DNA of 64,000 nt from Clostridium sp. Ade.TY (GCF_000498355.1 NZ_AVSV01000028.1:62001-126000); one strand, 5' to 3'. Shown: positions 1 to 11,214, counted from the stretch's first letter. A program made the numbers and translations. Notes: generated by a model not told the origin, from the sequence alone.

Positions 1-2022
1 ACACGCACATTCGGTATTTACATTTGAAACATAGTATTTTTTCATTTCTTCTTCTTTATTAGCTGCAAAATAAATAGCTCTTAAAAGCAATCTACAATTT
101 TGAGGTGTATATGGAAGTCCTGCAAAATAAACACTTCTACCTTTTCCAAATTTATTTACAACTAACTCTGAATATTCTTTATTCATAGATAAAACTTGAT
201 AATTATCTCCTTTAGCATATACTCCATCCATACCTTCACCAAAATCTAAATCTTCTTTTATATCTTCAAGAAGAAAATGTTCTTTATCTACCTTATTATA
301 TTTTCTAGTACTAAGTGAAAATCCAATCTCTTTATCTACACCAAGTATATCATCTAACTGAAAATATCTACCCTCATATTGACATGCAGTTGGTTCTCCA
401 ACTCCAATAAATCCACCACCATTATATATCCATTCTCTTATTTTAGTAACTACCTCTAAATCTTTCCAATGCTCTCCTCCACTCCATGAAGTATAAGCAC
501 TTCCAGCATTTATAATTACTTTAGCATCCATTGGTATTCCATAAGTTTTTATATCGTCAAAACTTATGAATTCAACATCAACAGGCATTCCACTTAAACA
601 TTCAATAACACCAACATATGAGTAAATTTCTCTATACCAAAGTGCATGTGCAACTTGATTTGTTTGCCAAGTTCTAAGTTTTCCCCAAGCATTTAATACA
701 CAAACCTTTAATGAAGCATAAGCCTTTTCTCCATTTATAGTATTATGAATTTCTCTAAATTCATTGCATATCTTTTCAACTTCATCTACAAACTCTGGAA
801 AATCTTTAGTAAGACCTAAATATCCACCATAACCTATTCTATTAAGAGGTTTTCTAATGATTGCTCTTCTTGCTTGTAGCCAGTTTTCTTGACCTTCTTT
901 AACAGGATTCCCACCTTCTTTAAATACATCTGGGAAAAAATAAGGTAAAAATCTTCCTTCTGTATACTTGACTCCAGGTATATCACTTATCATTCTCATT
1001 GTAGCTCCATTTCCTACAGAACCAACAACAGCATCTAATCCTATCTCTTCAAAATATTTTCCATATGGTTCAGTTCCAATCCAATTGTCACCTAGAAACA
1101 TCATTGCTTCTTTTCCTTTTTCATGACACATATCAACCATTTTTTTAGCTAAAGTGGATGTCCATTTTGATTGAAAATCTATATAATCTTTAAATTCTTT
1201 AGTTGGAACTCTAAATGGAGAATTATAATAGCCTTCATCAACTATATCTTCTGATTTTAATTTATAACCTTTTTCTTTTTCAAAATCATCCATTGCTTTA
1301 GGACTTACTGAAGAACTATATCCAAACCAATCAACAAATTTTTCTTTTCCAATCTCATTAAAACATAATGTAAAATGATGAAAAAACGTAGTAAATCTAA
1401 CAACATCTATATCTTTATTTTCATCTAACCATTTTTCTAAAAGTTTTAACATATGCTTTTGTGATTTTGGTTGTCTACAATCATATGGTATTTCATGAGG
1501 TTTGTCTCCCCAATTATTTGTAATATGGTTATACATTTGAGTCGGATCCCAAATCATATACACTAAAAAGTTTACCGTGTACTTATGCCAAAGATTACAA
1601 TTTTTTATAATTACCTTATTATTTTCTTTATCAAATTCCCATTTATTATTTTCTAAAACTTTTCCTGTTGTTCTATCATAAACTTCCCAATATTTTTTTT
1701 CATCATGAATTTTATCAACATCAAATTGTTCTTTAAAATACCCCTTTAATAAATCAATCTCTATATTTTTTTCAGTTGCAACTACAGGTTCTGACATTAA
1801 ATAAAGCTGTTGAACTTCATCCATATTTTCTTTTATAAATTCTTGGTCATTTCTAGTTGTTAAGTATGTACTATAATTTCTCATACCTAACTTTTCTATT
1901 TCATCTCCAAGCTTTGTTCCATCACAATCTCTAATTGCATCTGCTCCCCATCTTTTTATTATTTCCTTTATATAATCATTCATTCCCTTATCTGTTGGTA
2001 TAGTAACTCTTCCCTTTTCCAT
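1..2022 (-). CDS. GH112 1,3-beta-galactosyl-N-acetylhexosamine phosphorylase (3' end outside window)
   Basis: The reading frame is open to the window edge, giving 674 residues of a family that is usually a little over 700. GH112 enzymes phosphorolyse galacto-N-biose, lacto-N-biose or galactosyl-rhamnose to galactose-1-phosphate plus the second sugar, in the cytoplasm. The family signature at the N-terminus (GRVTIPTD, then RWGADAIRDCDGT) is present, and GDNWIG has an Asp at about 312 that matches the general acid of characterised members. The start ATG at 2022 follows GGGAGG. The sequence alone does not settle which disaccharide is used. Mucin or milk-type glycans would fit a gut clostridium. 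The gene is divergent from the small membrane protein at 2301. Confidence 0.88.
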   Translation of the reverse strand, partial: MEKGRVTIPTDKGMNDYIKEIIKRWGADAIRDCDGTKLGDEIEKLGMRNYSTYLTTRNDQEFIKENMDEVQQLYLMSEPVVATEKNIEIDLLKGYFKEQFDVDKIHDEKKYWEVYDRTTGKVLENNKWEFDKENNKVIIKNCNLWHKYTVNFLVYMIWDPTQMYNHITNNWGDKPHEIPYDCRQPKSQKHMLKLLEKWLDENKDIDVVRFTTFFHHFTLCFNEIGKEKFVDWFGYSSSVSPKAMDDFEKEKGYKLKSEDIVDEGYYNSPFRVPTKEFKDYIDFQSKWTSTLAKKMVDMCHEKGKEAMMFLGDNWIGTEPYGKYFEEIGLDAVVGSVGNGATMRMISDIPGVKYTEGRFLPYFFPDVFKEGGNPVKEGQENWLQARRAIIRKPLNRIGYGGYLGLTKDFPEFVDEVEKICNEFREIHNTINGEKAYASLKVCVLNAWGKLRTWQTNQVAHALWYREIYSYVGVIECLSGMPVDVEFISFDDIKTYGIPMDAKVIINAGSAYTSWSGGEHWKDLEVVTKIREWIYNGGGFIGVGEPTACQYEGRYFQLDDILGVDKEIGFSLSTRKYNKVDKEHFLLEDIKEDLDFGEGMDGVYAKGDNYQVLSMNKEYSELVVNKFGKGRSVYFAGLPYTPQNCRLLLRAIYFAANKEEEMKKYYVSNVNTECAC

Positions 2023-2300
2023 AAATTAAACCTCCCTAAATTCATATAGAACTTCTAATTTAAATTCTAATTTATATAAATACTAAATTACATAGAACTT
2101 TTTTCTAATTACATATAAAATTTTTACTTTTTTATATTAAAAACTTTATTAACTTATCTAATTAGCAATCATATTTAAAATAAATTTCTATAAACTATTT
2201 TAAATTACCTATAAATTACTAAAATTCTTTTTTATTGTAATTTATTAAAGTGTTATATATACTATAAATATATATATTTTATATATTAAAAGGAGATTTT

Positions 2301-2609
2301 ATGAAAAAAATAACATCTATGTTTTTACCAAGTATAATAATACTTGCATTAACTTTTTTAAGTAGAAATGACAAAAACATTTTAATTGGATTATTTTTAT
2401 TATTTCCAATTATTTTTATTATCCAAGGAATTATATACTCTGATTTAAAAAAACAATTACCTATAGGATTTCTTTTATCTTCCTTAGCCTTTATAATACC
2501 TATAAATTTATTGTTTCACATGGGAAGTTGTATTGAACTACTAGTAATTTATAATATATTGGGTATTATAAGCTTTCTTATTAAAAAGAAAATATCCAAT
2601 ATAAACTAA
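2301..2609 (+). CDS. Small membrane protein of unknown function
   Basis: This 102-residue protein starts at an ATG behind AAAGGAG. It is almost entirely hydrophobic, with about four predicted membrane segments (roughly residues 7-20, 27-45, 54-72 and 77-94) and a basic KKK tail that should stay in the cytoplasm. I do not recognise a family. It is one of only four plus-strand genes here, is divergent from the GH112 gene, and is followed by a strong shared terminator at 2666. The start and coding character look genuine, but no function can be assigned. Confidence 0.6.
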   Translation: MKKITSMFLPSIIILALTFLSRNDKNILIGLFLLFPIIFIIQGIIYSDLKKQLPIGFLLSSLAFIIPINLLFHMGSCIELLVIYNILGIISFLIKKKISNIN

Positions 2610-2665
2610 ATTAAATACTTAATCTTAACCAAAACTCATTTATTTAAAACTATATAATTATAAAT

Positions 2666-2693
2666 AAAAGGAGTCTAAGTTTAGACTCCTTTT
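2666..2693. terminator. Bidirectional hairpin terminator
   Basis: A perfect inverted repeat (AAAAGGAGTCTAA and its complement, 2-nt centre) with A/T runs on both sides lies between two convergent genes. It can stop both the membrane protein gene and the sugar kinase gene, whose stop codon it touches. Confidence 0.85.
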
Positions 2694-3651
2694 ATTCTTT
2701 AAATTTTTCTTTATAATTATTTGGTATATCATTTCCATACATTTTATATGCTAATAATGCTGCTCCATGACATGGCTCTATTTCAGGTTTTTTGACTATA
2801 CAATTTAATCCATCTTCTTTAATCATATTAACTAACGGATCTAAAATTAAATCACCTGAATTAAAAACTCCACCACTATAAGATACAATAAATTCATTAC
2901 TAAACTTTAATTTCCTTGCAAGAACTTTAATATGAAGGTACAAATTATAAGCTGCTTCTTCAAAAATAAATTTACATACTCTACATCCCTTATTTGCTGC
3001 CATTGCACCTATCTTAGAAAATGCTGCTATTTCAGTTCTTGAAAATTTCATTTTATTAAATACTATATCTACTATTTCAAAATAATCTTTTATATTAAGT
3101 TCTTTTTCCATAATATCTAACAAAACTGTTTTTTCTCTTCTTCCATCTTTTTGTTTAGTATATTCATTAATTACTTTTAATCCAATCCAATAAGCACTAC
3201 CATCATCGCCTATTCCAGGACCCCATCCTCCAACTCTCTCTTCATATCCATCTTCATTTCTTCCATAAGCGATACTACCAGTTCCTGCAATTATGTTTAT
3301 ACCATCCTTGCACCCAGTACCGGCTGCCCAACCTACAACCGAATCATTAGAAACATTATAGTTAATCCCATCTAAAACTTCACATAATATTTTATCAATT
3401 ATTATTTTATCATTTTCACTTTCCCCATATCCTGGTACTCCTAAAAAAACATATCCTATATCCTCTTTATTAATTTTAGCATCCGATATTATTTTATTAA
3501 TAGATTCTAAAAGCTCATTTTTTAAATTTTCTTCTCCTATTTGATGGATATGAATTGTCCCTTTTTCTATAACTTTTACTATATTTAAGTTTTCATCAAC
3601 TAATATATATTTAGTTTTAGTTCCCCCTCCATCAACTCCTAAATAATACAT
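2692..3651 (-). CDS. BadF/BadG-type ATPase, probable N-acetylhexosamine kinase
   Basis: This is a 319-residue ASKHA-fold kinase. The phosphate-1 loop DGGGTKT is at residues 7-13, a phosphate-2 loop GTGSIAYG lies mid-protein, and GGVFNSGD forms the adenosine-binding part. The family (PF01869) includes eukaryotic N-acetylglucosamine kinase and the clostridial amino-sugar kinase MurK, so phosphorylation of GlcNAc, MurNAc or a related sugar is likely. The ATG follows GGGAGG. It lies close to the GH112 phosphorylase, which releases an N-acetylhexosamine, so a supporting role is plausible. It has its own promoter region and is not in the same operon. Confidence 0.8.
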   Translation of the reverse strand: MYYLGVDGGGTKTKYILVDENLNIVKVIEKGTIHIHQIGEENLKNELLESINKIISDAKINKEDIGYVFLGVPGYGESENDKIIIDKILCEVLDGINYNVSNDSVVGWAAGTGCKDGINIIAGTGSIAYGRNEDGYEERVGGWGPGIGDDGSAYWIGLKVINEYTKQKDGRREKTVLLDIMEKELNIKDYFEIVDIVFNKMKFSRTEIAAFSKIGAMAANKGCRVCKFIFEEAAYNLYLHIKVLARKLKFSNEFIVSYSGGVFNSGDLILDPLVNMIKEDGLNCIVKKPEIEPCHGAALLAYKMYGNDIPNNYKEKFKE

Positions 3652-4001
3652 ATTAAACCTCCCAGATTAAAATTTACATTAATACCCTTTAATAAATTTT
3701 ATCAATTTAATATTTATATGGTCAATATAGGAAGTTTAACTTAAAAAAATAATAGTACATGTTAAAATAATTATACATATATAATTATCCATCATATTTC
3801 AAAGTAAATTATTTTATGTATATAGTAAAAATATTCTATTCATTTTCATTAAAAATATTTTTATAATTTAAATATATTAACTACTATACTTTAACTATAT
3901 ATTATTTTATCCCCAAAATATAAAAAAGTTATAAGTTTTCATTTCTCTTTTTTATTTAATCAAAATAAAAGGCTACTTAAATTTAAGTAGCCTTTTAACT
4001 A
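3652..4001. other. Intergenic region, 350 bp
   Basis: Extremely A/T-rich with no reading frame or RNA gene that I can support. It should contain the promoter of the sugar kinase gene on the minus strand. At its far end it holds the terminator of the dnaJ operon. I see no other structure. Confidence 0.6.
3967..3996 (-). terminator. Terminator of the hrcA-grpE-dnaK-dnaJ operon
   Basis: Fourteen-base perfect arms (AAAAGGCTACTTAA and complement) just beyond the dnaJ stop, followed on the minus strand by a T-rich tract. It closes the heat-shock operon. Confidence 0.85.
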
Positions 4002-5138
4002 TTATTTAAATAAATCTCTAAATCCTTTTTTATGATGCTCTGTTCCATCCACTTTTTCTCCTGATGCTTCCATAAACATCATTAAAGCTTCTTTTTGCTT
4101 TTCGTTAAGTTTCTTCGGAATATCAACAGTTACCTTTACATATTGATCTCCTCTTCCACCACCATTAACTCTTGGAACACCTTTTCCTTTTAATCTGAAT
4201 AATGTTCCTGATTGAGTTCCAGCTGGTACTGTATACTTAACATTTCCATCTACTGTCTCAACAGTTATTTCAGTACCTAATGCAGCTTTAGCCATAGATA
4301 CATGAGTATCTACATATATATCGATACCTTTTCTCTTAAACTTAGATGATGCTGCTACAATTATATTTATATAAAGGTCTCCTGCTGGACCTCCATTAGT
4401 ACCATCTTCGCCTTGTCCTCTAAGTGGAATTACATTTCCTGTATCTACACCTGCTGGTATATTAACTTTTATTTTTCTATGCTTTCTAACTTTACCTTTT
4501 CCTTTACATGTTTCACATGGTTCCTCAATAATTTTTCCAGTACCATGACATTGATCACATGTTGTTGTACTTACAAAACTTCCAAGAGGTGTTTGTCTTT
4601 GGACTCTAATTTGTCCTGTACCATGACAAGTTGGACATGTCTTAGGTGTTGTTCCAGGCTTAGCACCTGTACCATGACAAGCTTCACAATTTTCACTTCT
4701 TGTAATTGATACTTCTTTTTCTACGCCTTTTATAGCCTCTTCGAATGTTAATCTTACTGTATATTCAATATCGGCTCCTCTTCTTGGTCCATTATTTCTA
4801 GCAGAGCTTCCGCCACCGCCACCAAAGAATGAATCAAATATATCTCCAAAGCCTCCGATATCTGAGAAATCGAAACCTCCGAATCCACCAGCTCCTGCTC
4901 CAAATCCACTTCCATCAAAATCAGCTGTTCCAAATTGATCATACCTAGCCTTTTTCTCTGGATCTGAAAGTACTTGATAAGCTTCATTTATTTCTTTAAA
5001 TTTTTGTTCTGCTTCATCATTTCCTTGATTTTTATCAGGATGGTATTTTATAGCTAGCTTCCTAAAGGCTTTTTTAATTTCTGCATCACTTGCACCCTTT
5101 TCTAAACCAAGAATTTCATAATAGTCTTTTTGCGCCAT
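4002..5138 (-). CDS. dnaJ: Chaperone protein DnaJ
   Basis: Hsp40 co-chaperone that delivers unfolded clients to DnaK and stimulates its ATPase. The 378 residues show the full type I layout: J domain with HPD at 33-35, a Gly/Phe-rich linker at about 75-120, four CxxCxGxG zinc modules ([32 protein letters not shown]) and a C-terminal substrate-binding region. The ATG follows GGTGGTGAAAT. It is the last gene of the operon, 102 bp after dnaK, and that gap holds a strong hairpin. Confidence 0.98.
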   Translation of the reverse strand: MAQKDYYEILGLEKGASDAEIKKAFRKLAIKYHPDKNQGNDEAEQKFKEINEAYQVLSDPEKKARYDQFGTADFDGSGFGAGAGGFGGFDFSDIGGFGDIFDSFFGGGGGSSARNNGPRRGADIEYTVRLTFEEAIKGVEKEVSITRSENCEACHGTGAKPGTTPKTCPTCHGTGQIRVQRQTPLGSFVSTTTCDQCHGTGKIIEEPCETCKGKGKVRKHRKIKVNIPAGVDTGNVIPLRGQGEDGTNGGPAGDLYINIIVAASSKFKRKGIDIYVDTHVSMAKAALGTEITVETVDGNVKYTVPAGTQSGTLFRLKGKGVPRVNGGGRGDQYVKVTVDIPKKLNEKQKEALMMFMEASGEKVDGTEHHKKGFRDLFK

Positions 5139-5176
5139 CTATTTCACCACCGTATTATTTATATTATTAAACTTTA

Positions 5177-5209
5177 CAAAAGGGAAGACGAGTACTGCCT
5201 TCCCCTTTG
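5177..5209 (-). other. Intercistronic hairpin between dnaK and dnaJ
   Basis: On the minus-strand RNA an 11-bp stem (CAAAGGGGAAG with CUUCCCUUUUG, one G-U pair) closes an 11-nt loop. No U tract follows, so it looks more like an RNA stability or processing element than a factor-independent terminator. It could set dnaJ expression below dnaK. Confidence 0.6.
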
Positions 5210-5240
5210 TTATTATAAAGGTATTATAATTTATTTACAA

Positions 5241-7115
<1,875 letters not shown>

Positions 7116-7169
7116 TCAAACTTTCATTTGATTTAAATTCTAATTTAATCTATTTTAAAATGTTATATT

Positions 7170-7781
7170 TTAGTTTGCTACTTTTACAACAGAATGTCTT
7201 ATAACTTTATCTCCTCTTTTATAGCCTTTCATGAAAACTTCAGCTACTTCATTATCACCTAGGTTTTCATCTTGAATATGCATTACTGCTTGATGCATAT
7301 TAGGATCAAAGCCTTCTTCTGTTGCTATTTCTTCAACACCTAATTTTTCTAAAGCTCCTTTAAAACCTTTAAGTGTCATTTCTAATCCTTTTTTCATATC
7401 TTCAACGCTACCATCTGCTTCAATAGCTCTTTCAAGATTATCAAGGTTTGGAATTATTTCTTTTAATACATCTGCACATGCATCTGTATAAATTCCTTCT
7501 TTTTCTTTTGTAGTTCTTTTTCTGTAATTATCATACTCAGCTGTAAGTCTTAAAAGTCTGTCCTTTAGTGTCTCAAGTTCATTTTGTAGTTTTTTGTTTT
7601 CTTCCTTTGTCTTTTTAAACATTTTTAACTCATCCTCTTCTTTTTTATCTTCTACTTGAGACTCTTCCTTTACTTCTTCTTGATCTGATGAATTTAAATC
7701 TTCTTTTGTCATTTCTTCTTCAGCTGCTATGTTTTCTTCACCTTTTAATTCTTGTTCTTGATTTTCTAAATTTTCTTTCAC
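7170..7781 (-). CDS. grpE: Nucleotide exchange factor GrpE
   Basis: Nucleotide exchange factor for DnaK, 203 residues. The first 65 or so residues are very acidic and low in complexity, followed by a long coiled coil and the family core (LRLTAEYDNYRKRT, then a beta wing with KGYKRGDKVIRHSVV at the end). It starts at GTG behind GAGGTG; no better ATG is present. It lies 23 bp after hrcA and is surely co-transcribed with it. Confidence 0.97.
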   Translation of the reverse strand: MKENLENQEQELKGEENIAAEEEMTKEDLNSSDQEEVKEESQVEDKKEEDELKMFKKTKEENKKLQNELETLKDRLLRLTAEYDNYRKRTTKEKEGIYTDACADVLKEIIPNLDNLERAIEADGSVEDMKKGLEMTLKGFKGALEKLGVEEIATEEGFDPNMHQAVMHIQDENLGDNEVAEVFMKGYKRGDKVIRHSVVKVAN

Positions 7782-7804
7782 TTTTTTCCCACACCTCGTC
7801 TCTC

Positions 7805-8836
7805 TTATTTTTTAGACTGTCCTCTAAGAGTTTCATTAAGCTCTTTCATGACTTGTGCCATTATTGCAATTATTTTTGAATAATCAATTCTTCTAGGACC
7901 TATAAGTCCAATAGTTCCTTTTGCATTATCTCCTAAAGAATACTCTGCTGATATAACGCTGCATTCCTTTGCTTCTGGAAGGTAATTTTCATCACCAATC
8001 TTTATTGTTATATCGCTTTCTGGTTCTATTAGTTCTACAACACAATCTTTATTATGAAGAAGTGATAATATTCTTTTTGCATTTTCTATGTCATTATACT
8101 CAGGAAAGTTAAATATATTTGTTGCACCTTCCATAAAAACTCTTGAAGTATCGTCTTCTTTTAAACATTGATAAAGTGCTGGAATTATTGCATTAAACAC
8201 TTCATCTTGACCATCTAAGCCTATCTTTAAATGATTTATAACTTCTAAGTTAATTTCATCTATAGATAAATTTATAAGCCTTTTATTTAATACTTCATTC
8301 ATTTTATTTAATATATTTATTGAAGGTACTTTATCAACCTTTATTATTTGATTTTTTATAAGACCTCCATCAGTAACTATTACTGCTAAAAGACTTACAC
8401 TATCAACTCTCATAAGTTGAATTGACTTTATACAACTCATACTAAGAGATGGTGTTTTAACAACACATGTAAGATGAGTTAATTCTGAAAGTAATGTACT
8501 CGCATTTTTAACTATCTTATTAACCTCAAGCATTGCTGAGTTTATAACATACTCTCTTATTTTCAAATCTTCTTCTTTACTTAAAATTGGTTTATCCATC
8601 AAACTATCTACATATAATCTATATCCTTTGCTAGATGGAACTCTTCCTGCCGATGTATGTGGTTGTTCTAAATACCCCATATCTTCTAAATCTGCCATTT
8701 CATTTCTTATTGTTGCAGAACCAACACCTAAGTCATAATTTTTAGCTATTGTTCTAGAACCAACAGGTTCACCAGTCTTAATGTAATCATTGATAATAGC
8801 TTCTAATATTTTTATCTTTCTATCATCAATAACCAT
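7805..8836 (-). CDS. hrcA: Heat-inducible transcription repressor HrcA
   Basis: Repressor of the class I heat-shock genes, which binds CIRCE and is kept active by GroEL. The N-terminal winged helix ([30 protein letters not shown]) and the HrcA core are present, 343 residues in all. I use the ATG at 8836 behind GAGGTG rather than the longer frame from 8860. The longer frame would begin inside the CIRCE operator, with no ribosome binding site in front. It is the first gene of the grpE-dnaK-dnaJ operon and is self-regulated through the CIRCE just upstream. Confidence 0.97.
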   Translation of the reverse strand: MVIDDRKIKILEAIINDYIKTGEPVGSRTIAKNYDLGVGSATIRNEMADLEDMGYLEQPHTSAGRVPSSKGYRLYVDSLMDKPILSKEEDLKIREYVINSAMLEVNKIVKNASTLLSELTHLTCVVKTPSLSMSCIKSIQLMRVDSVSLLAVIVTDGGLIKNQIIKVDKVPSINILNKMNEVLNKRLINLSIDEINLEVINHLKIGLDGQDEVFNAIIPALYQCLKEDDTSRVFMEGATNIFNFPEYNDIENAKRILSLLHNKDCVVELIEPESDITIKIGDENYLPEAKECSVISAEYSLGDNAKGTIGLIGPRRIDYSKIIAIMAQVMKELNETLRGQSKK

Positions 8837-8853
8837 ATCATCACCTCTACTTG

Positions 8854-8880
8854 TTAGCACTCACTAACAACGAGTGCTAA
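8854..8880 (-). promoter_or_regulatory. CIRCE operator (HrcA binding site)
   Basis: Exact match to the CIRCE consensus: TTAGCACTC, a 9-bp spacer, then GAGTGCTAA. It lies between the hrcA promoter and the start codon, the standard place for autorepression of the heat-shock operon. Confidence 0.97.
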
Positions 8881-8893
8881 TGACTATATTTAA

Positions 8894-8922
8894 ATAATAT
8901 TCTCGTTGCATATTTTTGTCAA
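8894..8922 (-). promoter_or_regulatory. Sigma-A promoter of hrcA-grpE-dnaK-dnaJ
   Basis: Read on the minus strand, TTGACA (8917-8922) is separated by exactly 17 bp from TATTAT (8894-8899), a near-consensus vegetative promoter just upstream of CIRCE. Confidence 0.85.
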
Positions 8923-8932
8923 CGAGAATATT
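8896..8932. promoter_or_regulatory. Long inverted repeat spanning the hrcA promoter
   Basis: Perfect 13-bp arms (AATATTCTCGTTG and its complement) with an 11-bp centre, at 8896-8908 and 8920-8932. The arms cover the -10 and -35 boxes. It is not CIRCE, does not fit the CtsR direct repeat, and lacks the T tract of a terminator for hemW. It looks like a second operator. Confidence 0.5.
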
Positions 8933-9008
8933 TACTTTATTTTACCCATAAAAAGAGTTTGATTTAAATTATTTTTATTTTTCTCCAAATTGCTTCATTT
9001 ATCTATCC

Positions 9009-10133
9009 CTATTTAATAAATTCGCTCATAACATAATTTGATACTTCTATTCCTTTAGAAGTTAAATATATATATCCTTTATTATCTTCTATTAAGCCTA
9101 ACTTTATATTTTTTGTTATAACATCACCATATATATCTTCTATATTTTCATTAAACTTTTGTTTAAAGTTTTCTTTATTTACTCCTTTAATCATCCTAAG
9201 TCCTAAAAACATAAATTCTTCCATATCTTCTTTTTTACTATTGCTAACAATATTATCTTCTATAGTTTCATCACTATTTACTTTTTCTATATATTCTTTT
9301 ATATTATCAACATTTTTTATTCTATTATTGTTTATATATGAACTTGCAGATACTCCTACCCCTATATATTCTTCAAGTTTCCAATAAACTTTATTATGCT
9401 CACATTCTTTATTTACTTTTGAATAATTTGATATTTCGTATTGATGATATCCATAAGAACTTAATATGTCTTTTGTTAAATTATACATTTTTCTCTCTTC
9501 ATCTTCTGTTGGAAGCTTTAATAAATCTTTTTCATACATATTATAAAAAGGTGTTCCTTCTTCAATTATTAAGCTATAACAAGAAATATGCTCTGGATTT
9601 AGTCTAACTATATGTTCTAAGCTATTTTTATAATCTAAAATGCTTTGATTTGGAAGCCCAAACATAATATCTATATTTATATTATCAAAACCAAACTCTC
9701 TTGCTCTATTATAATTTTCCTCAAATTCCTCAATTGTATGTATTCTTCCTATACTTTTTAATAAATTATTGTTTGTAGTTTGAAGCCCTATACTAATTCT
9801 ATTTATATTATTGTTTTTAATTATTTTAAGTTTTTCAAAAGTTAAAGTACCTGGATTGCATTCTATAGTTTTTTCAGCATTATCTTTATAATTCAAATTT
9901 TTTAAACATAATAATAACTTATTTAAATTTTCTTCTCTTAAATATGAAGGAGTACCTCCTCCTATAAATAAAGTTTTTATAATTTTACCTTCACATTTTA
10001 ATTTTATCTCTTTAATTAATGCATCTATATAATCATCTTCTAATAATTCTTTTCCTGCATAAGATGGAAAATCACAATAAAGACATTTTTGTTTGCAAAA
10101 AGGAATATGTACATATAATGAAACTTCTTTCAT
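9009..10133 (-). CDS. hemW: Radical SAM protein HemW (heme chaperone family)
   Basis: The radical-SAM cluster motif CKQKCLYC (CxxxCxxC) is close to the N-terminus, followed by FIGGGTPS and the HemW C-terminal region; 374 residues. The family is often misnamed oxygen-independent coproporphyrinogen oxidase, but HemW proteins of this length are heme-binding chaperones. I use the ATG at 10133, 6 bp behind AGGTG; a GTG three codons upstream overlaps that binding site. It sits directly upstream of hrcA, as in many Firmicutes. Confidence 0.93.
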   Translation of the reverse strand: MKEVSLYVHIPFCKQKCLYCDFPSYAGKELLEDDYIDALIKEIKLKCEGKIIKTLFIGGGTPSYLREENLNKLLLCLKNLNYKDNAEKTIECNPGTLTFEKLKIIKNNNINRISIGLQTTNNNLLKSIGRIHTIEEFEENYNRAREFGFDNINIDIMFGLPNQSILDYKNSLEHIVRLNPEHISCYSLIIEEGTPFYNMYEKDLLKLPTEDEERKMYNLTKDILSSYGYHQYEISNYSKVNKECEHNKVYWKLEEYIGVGVSASSYINNNRIKNVDNIKEYIEKVNSDETIEDNIVSNSKKEDMEEFMFLGLRMIKGVNKENFKQKFNENIEDIYGDVITKNIKLGLIEDNKGYIYLTSKGIEVSNYVMSEFIK

Positions 10134-10188
10134 CTTTATCACCTTCTTTTATTTTAATTTTTCTATTTTATTTATTATAACAAAAAAG

Positions 10189-10220
10189 AAGATTCTAATC
10201 TTTAATTTAATTAGAATCTT
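10189..10220 (-). terminator. Hairpin terminator
   Basis: Arms AAGATTCTAAT and ATTAGAATCTT around an 10-nt loop, with an A/T-rich flank. It lies just after the TerB-like gene and before hemW. Confidence 0.7.
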
Positions 10221-10239
10221 CCTTCTTCAAAAAATTATT

Positions 10240-10680
10240 TTATAATAACGCTTCTGCTTGTCTCTCTAAATTTTTTAATTCTTTTCCTTCAGTTTCTATT
10301 ACTGAAAAATCATGTATTTCTTTAAAATTGTAAAAATAATTTGCAAAGGAAATTTTTTGTGATCTATTAATATCAAGATCAGTAGCTATTTTATCTAAAT
10401 AATCTACTTCAACTTCTCCATAATTACCATCTACTAAAGCTAATCCAACTAATTCAAAATAAACTATTCTTTTTGTTCTTTCTTTACTATTTTTTAATAT
10501 TTCTAAAGCTTCATCATATGATACAGCTCCAATTTCACTTGAATCTAAATTAAGTTCTTTTAAATAGTCTTTAATTAATCTCTTTTCTTCTCTTCTAAGT
10601 ACATGATCTATGTTTGCAAATTCATTTACTAAATTTATAAAAGCTATTGCTTCTTTATTATTTAATTCTTTTAAAAACAT
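10240..10680 (-). CDS. TerB-like hypothetical protein
   Basis: A 146-residue soluble protein, mostly helical and acidic. Its spacing of helices and acidic pairs (VNEFANIDHVLRREEK, later LVDGNYGEVEVDYL) resembles the TerB/TerB-like fold, a small metal-binding helical domain. The ATG at 10680 follows AAGGAGGTTTAG. It is a single gene with its own terminator. The function is unknown, and the TerB link is a weak resemblance by eye. Confidence 0.55.
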   Translation of the reverse strand: MFLKELNNKEAIAFINLVNEFANIDHVLRREEKRLIKDYLKELNLDSSEIGAVSYDEALEILKNSKERTKRIVYFELVGLALVDGNYGEVEVDYLDKIATDLDINRSQKISFANYFYNFKEIHDFSVIETEGKELKNLERQAEALL

Positions 10681-10767
10681 GACTAAACCTCCTTTTCTTT
10701 TGTTTATTATACATTAAATTTTACTAATTTTCACTTAAGATAAACTAACTTAAATCTATTTTAACAA

Positions 10768-11037
10768 TTATTTTTCTAAAAGTTCTATATTATCTACATT
10801 ATGAATAAGAAGATTTTTTTGAACCCTATAAATTTTAGTCTTTATTTCCTCTCCATTTAAACTTACTTTCAATTCTTTATTAAGCCCATTATTTAATATA
10901 TAACAATCTATTTTGCTTCCTTTTAAGCTTATAGGAATTATTTCTCCATTCAATCTTTTAAGTGTTCCTGTTATTATACCTTTTCTTCTTAACTTTTTAC
11001 ATTTAATATTTGCATCTCTTAAAGTAATTTCAATCAT
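10768..11037 (-). CDS. Small protein resembling the N-terminal part of ribosomal protein bL25/Ctc
   Basis: Eighty-nine residues starting at an ATG behind GGAGGTGTATAT. The first half (LRDANIKCKKLRRKGIITG) recalls the loop of bL25/Ctc proteins, where a Lys/Arg-rich stretch is followed by a GxIP turn, and GEIIPISL follows here. Full bL25 is about 95 residues and Ctc about 200, so this would be a diverged single-domain form. The link is by eye only. The gene stands alone upstream of the TerB-like gene. Confidence 0.45.
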   Translation of the reverse strand: MIEITLRDANIKCKKLRRKGIITGTLKRLNGEIIPISLKGSKIDCYILNNGLNKELKVSLNGEEIKTKIYRVQKNLLIHNVDNIELLEK

Positions 11038-11214
11038 CTATATACACCTCCATAATCTCTTATAGTAATGTATATTCAAAATAGATTAAATAATTACACA
11101 TATTAAATGTTATTTAAATTAAAGAACTGAGGTTTATACACTATTTAATTTTATTCTTTTTAAAATATTTATAAATTAGTTTATACTTTTTTAAATTTTA
11201 TAACTTCAATAAAA

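Noticed and set aside
4413..4709. Cysteine-rich reading frame on the plus strand
   Set aside because: It is the antisense of the DnaJ zinc-finger region; its Cys pattern comes from the repeated CxxCxGxG codons, and dnaJ is certain.
8896..8932. hemW terminator
   Set aside because: The stem is long enough, but no T tract follows on the minus strand and it coincides with the -35 and -10 boxes, so I list it as an operator candidate.
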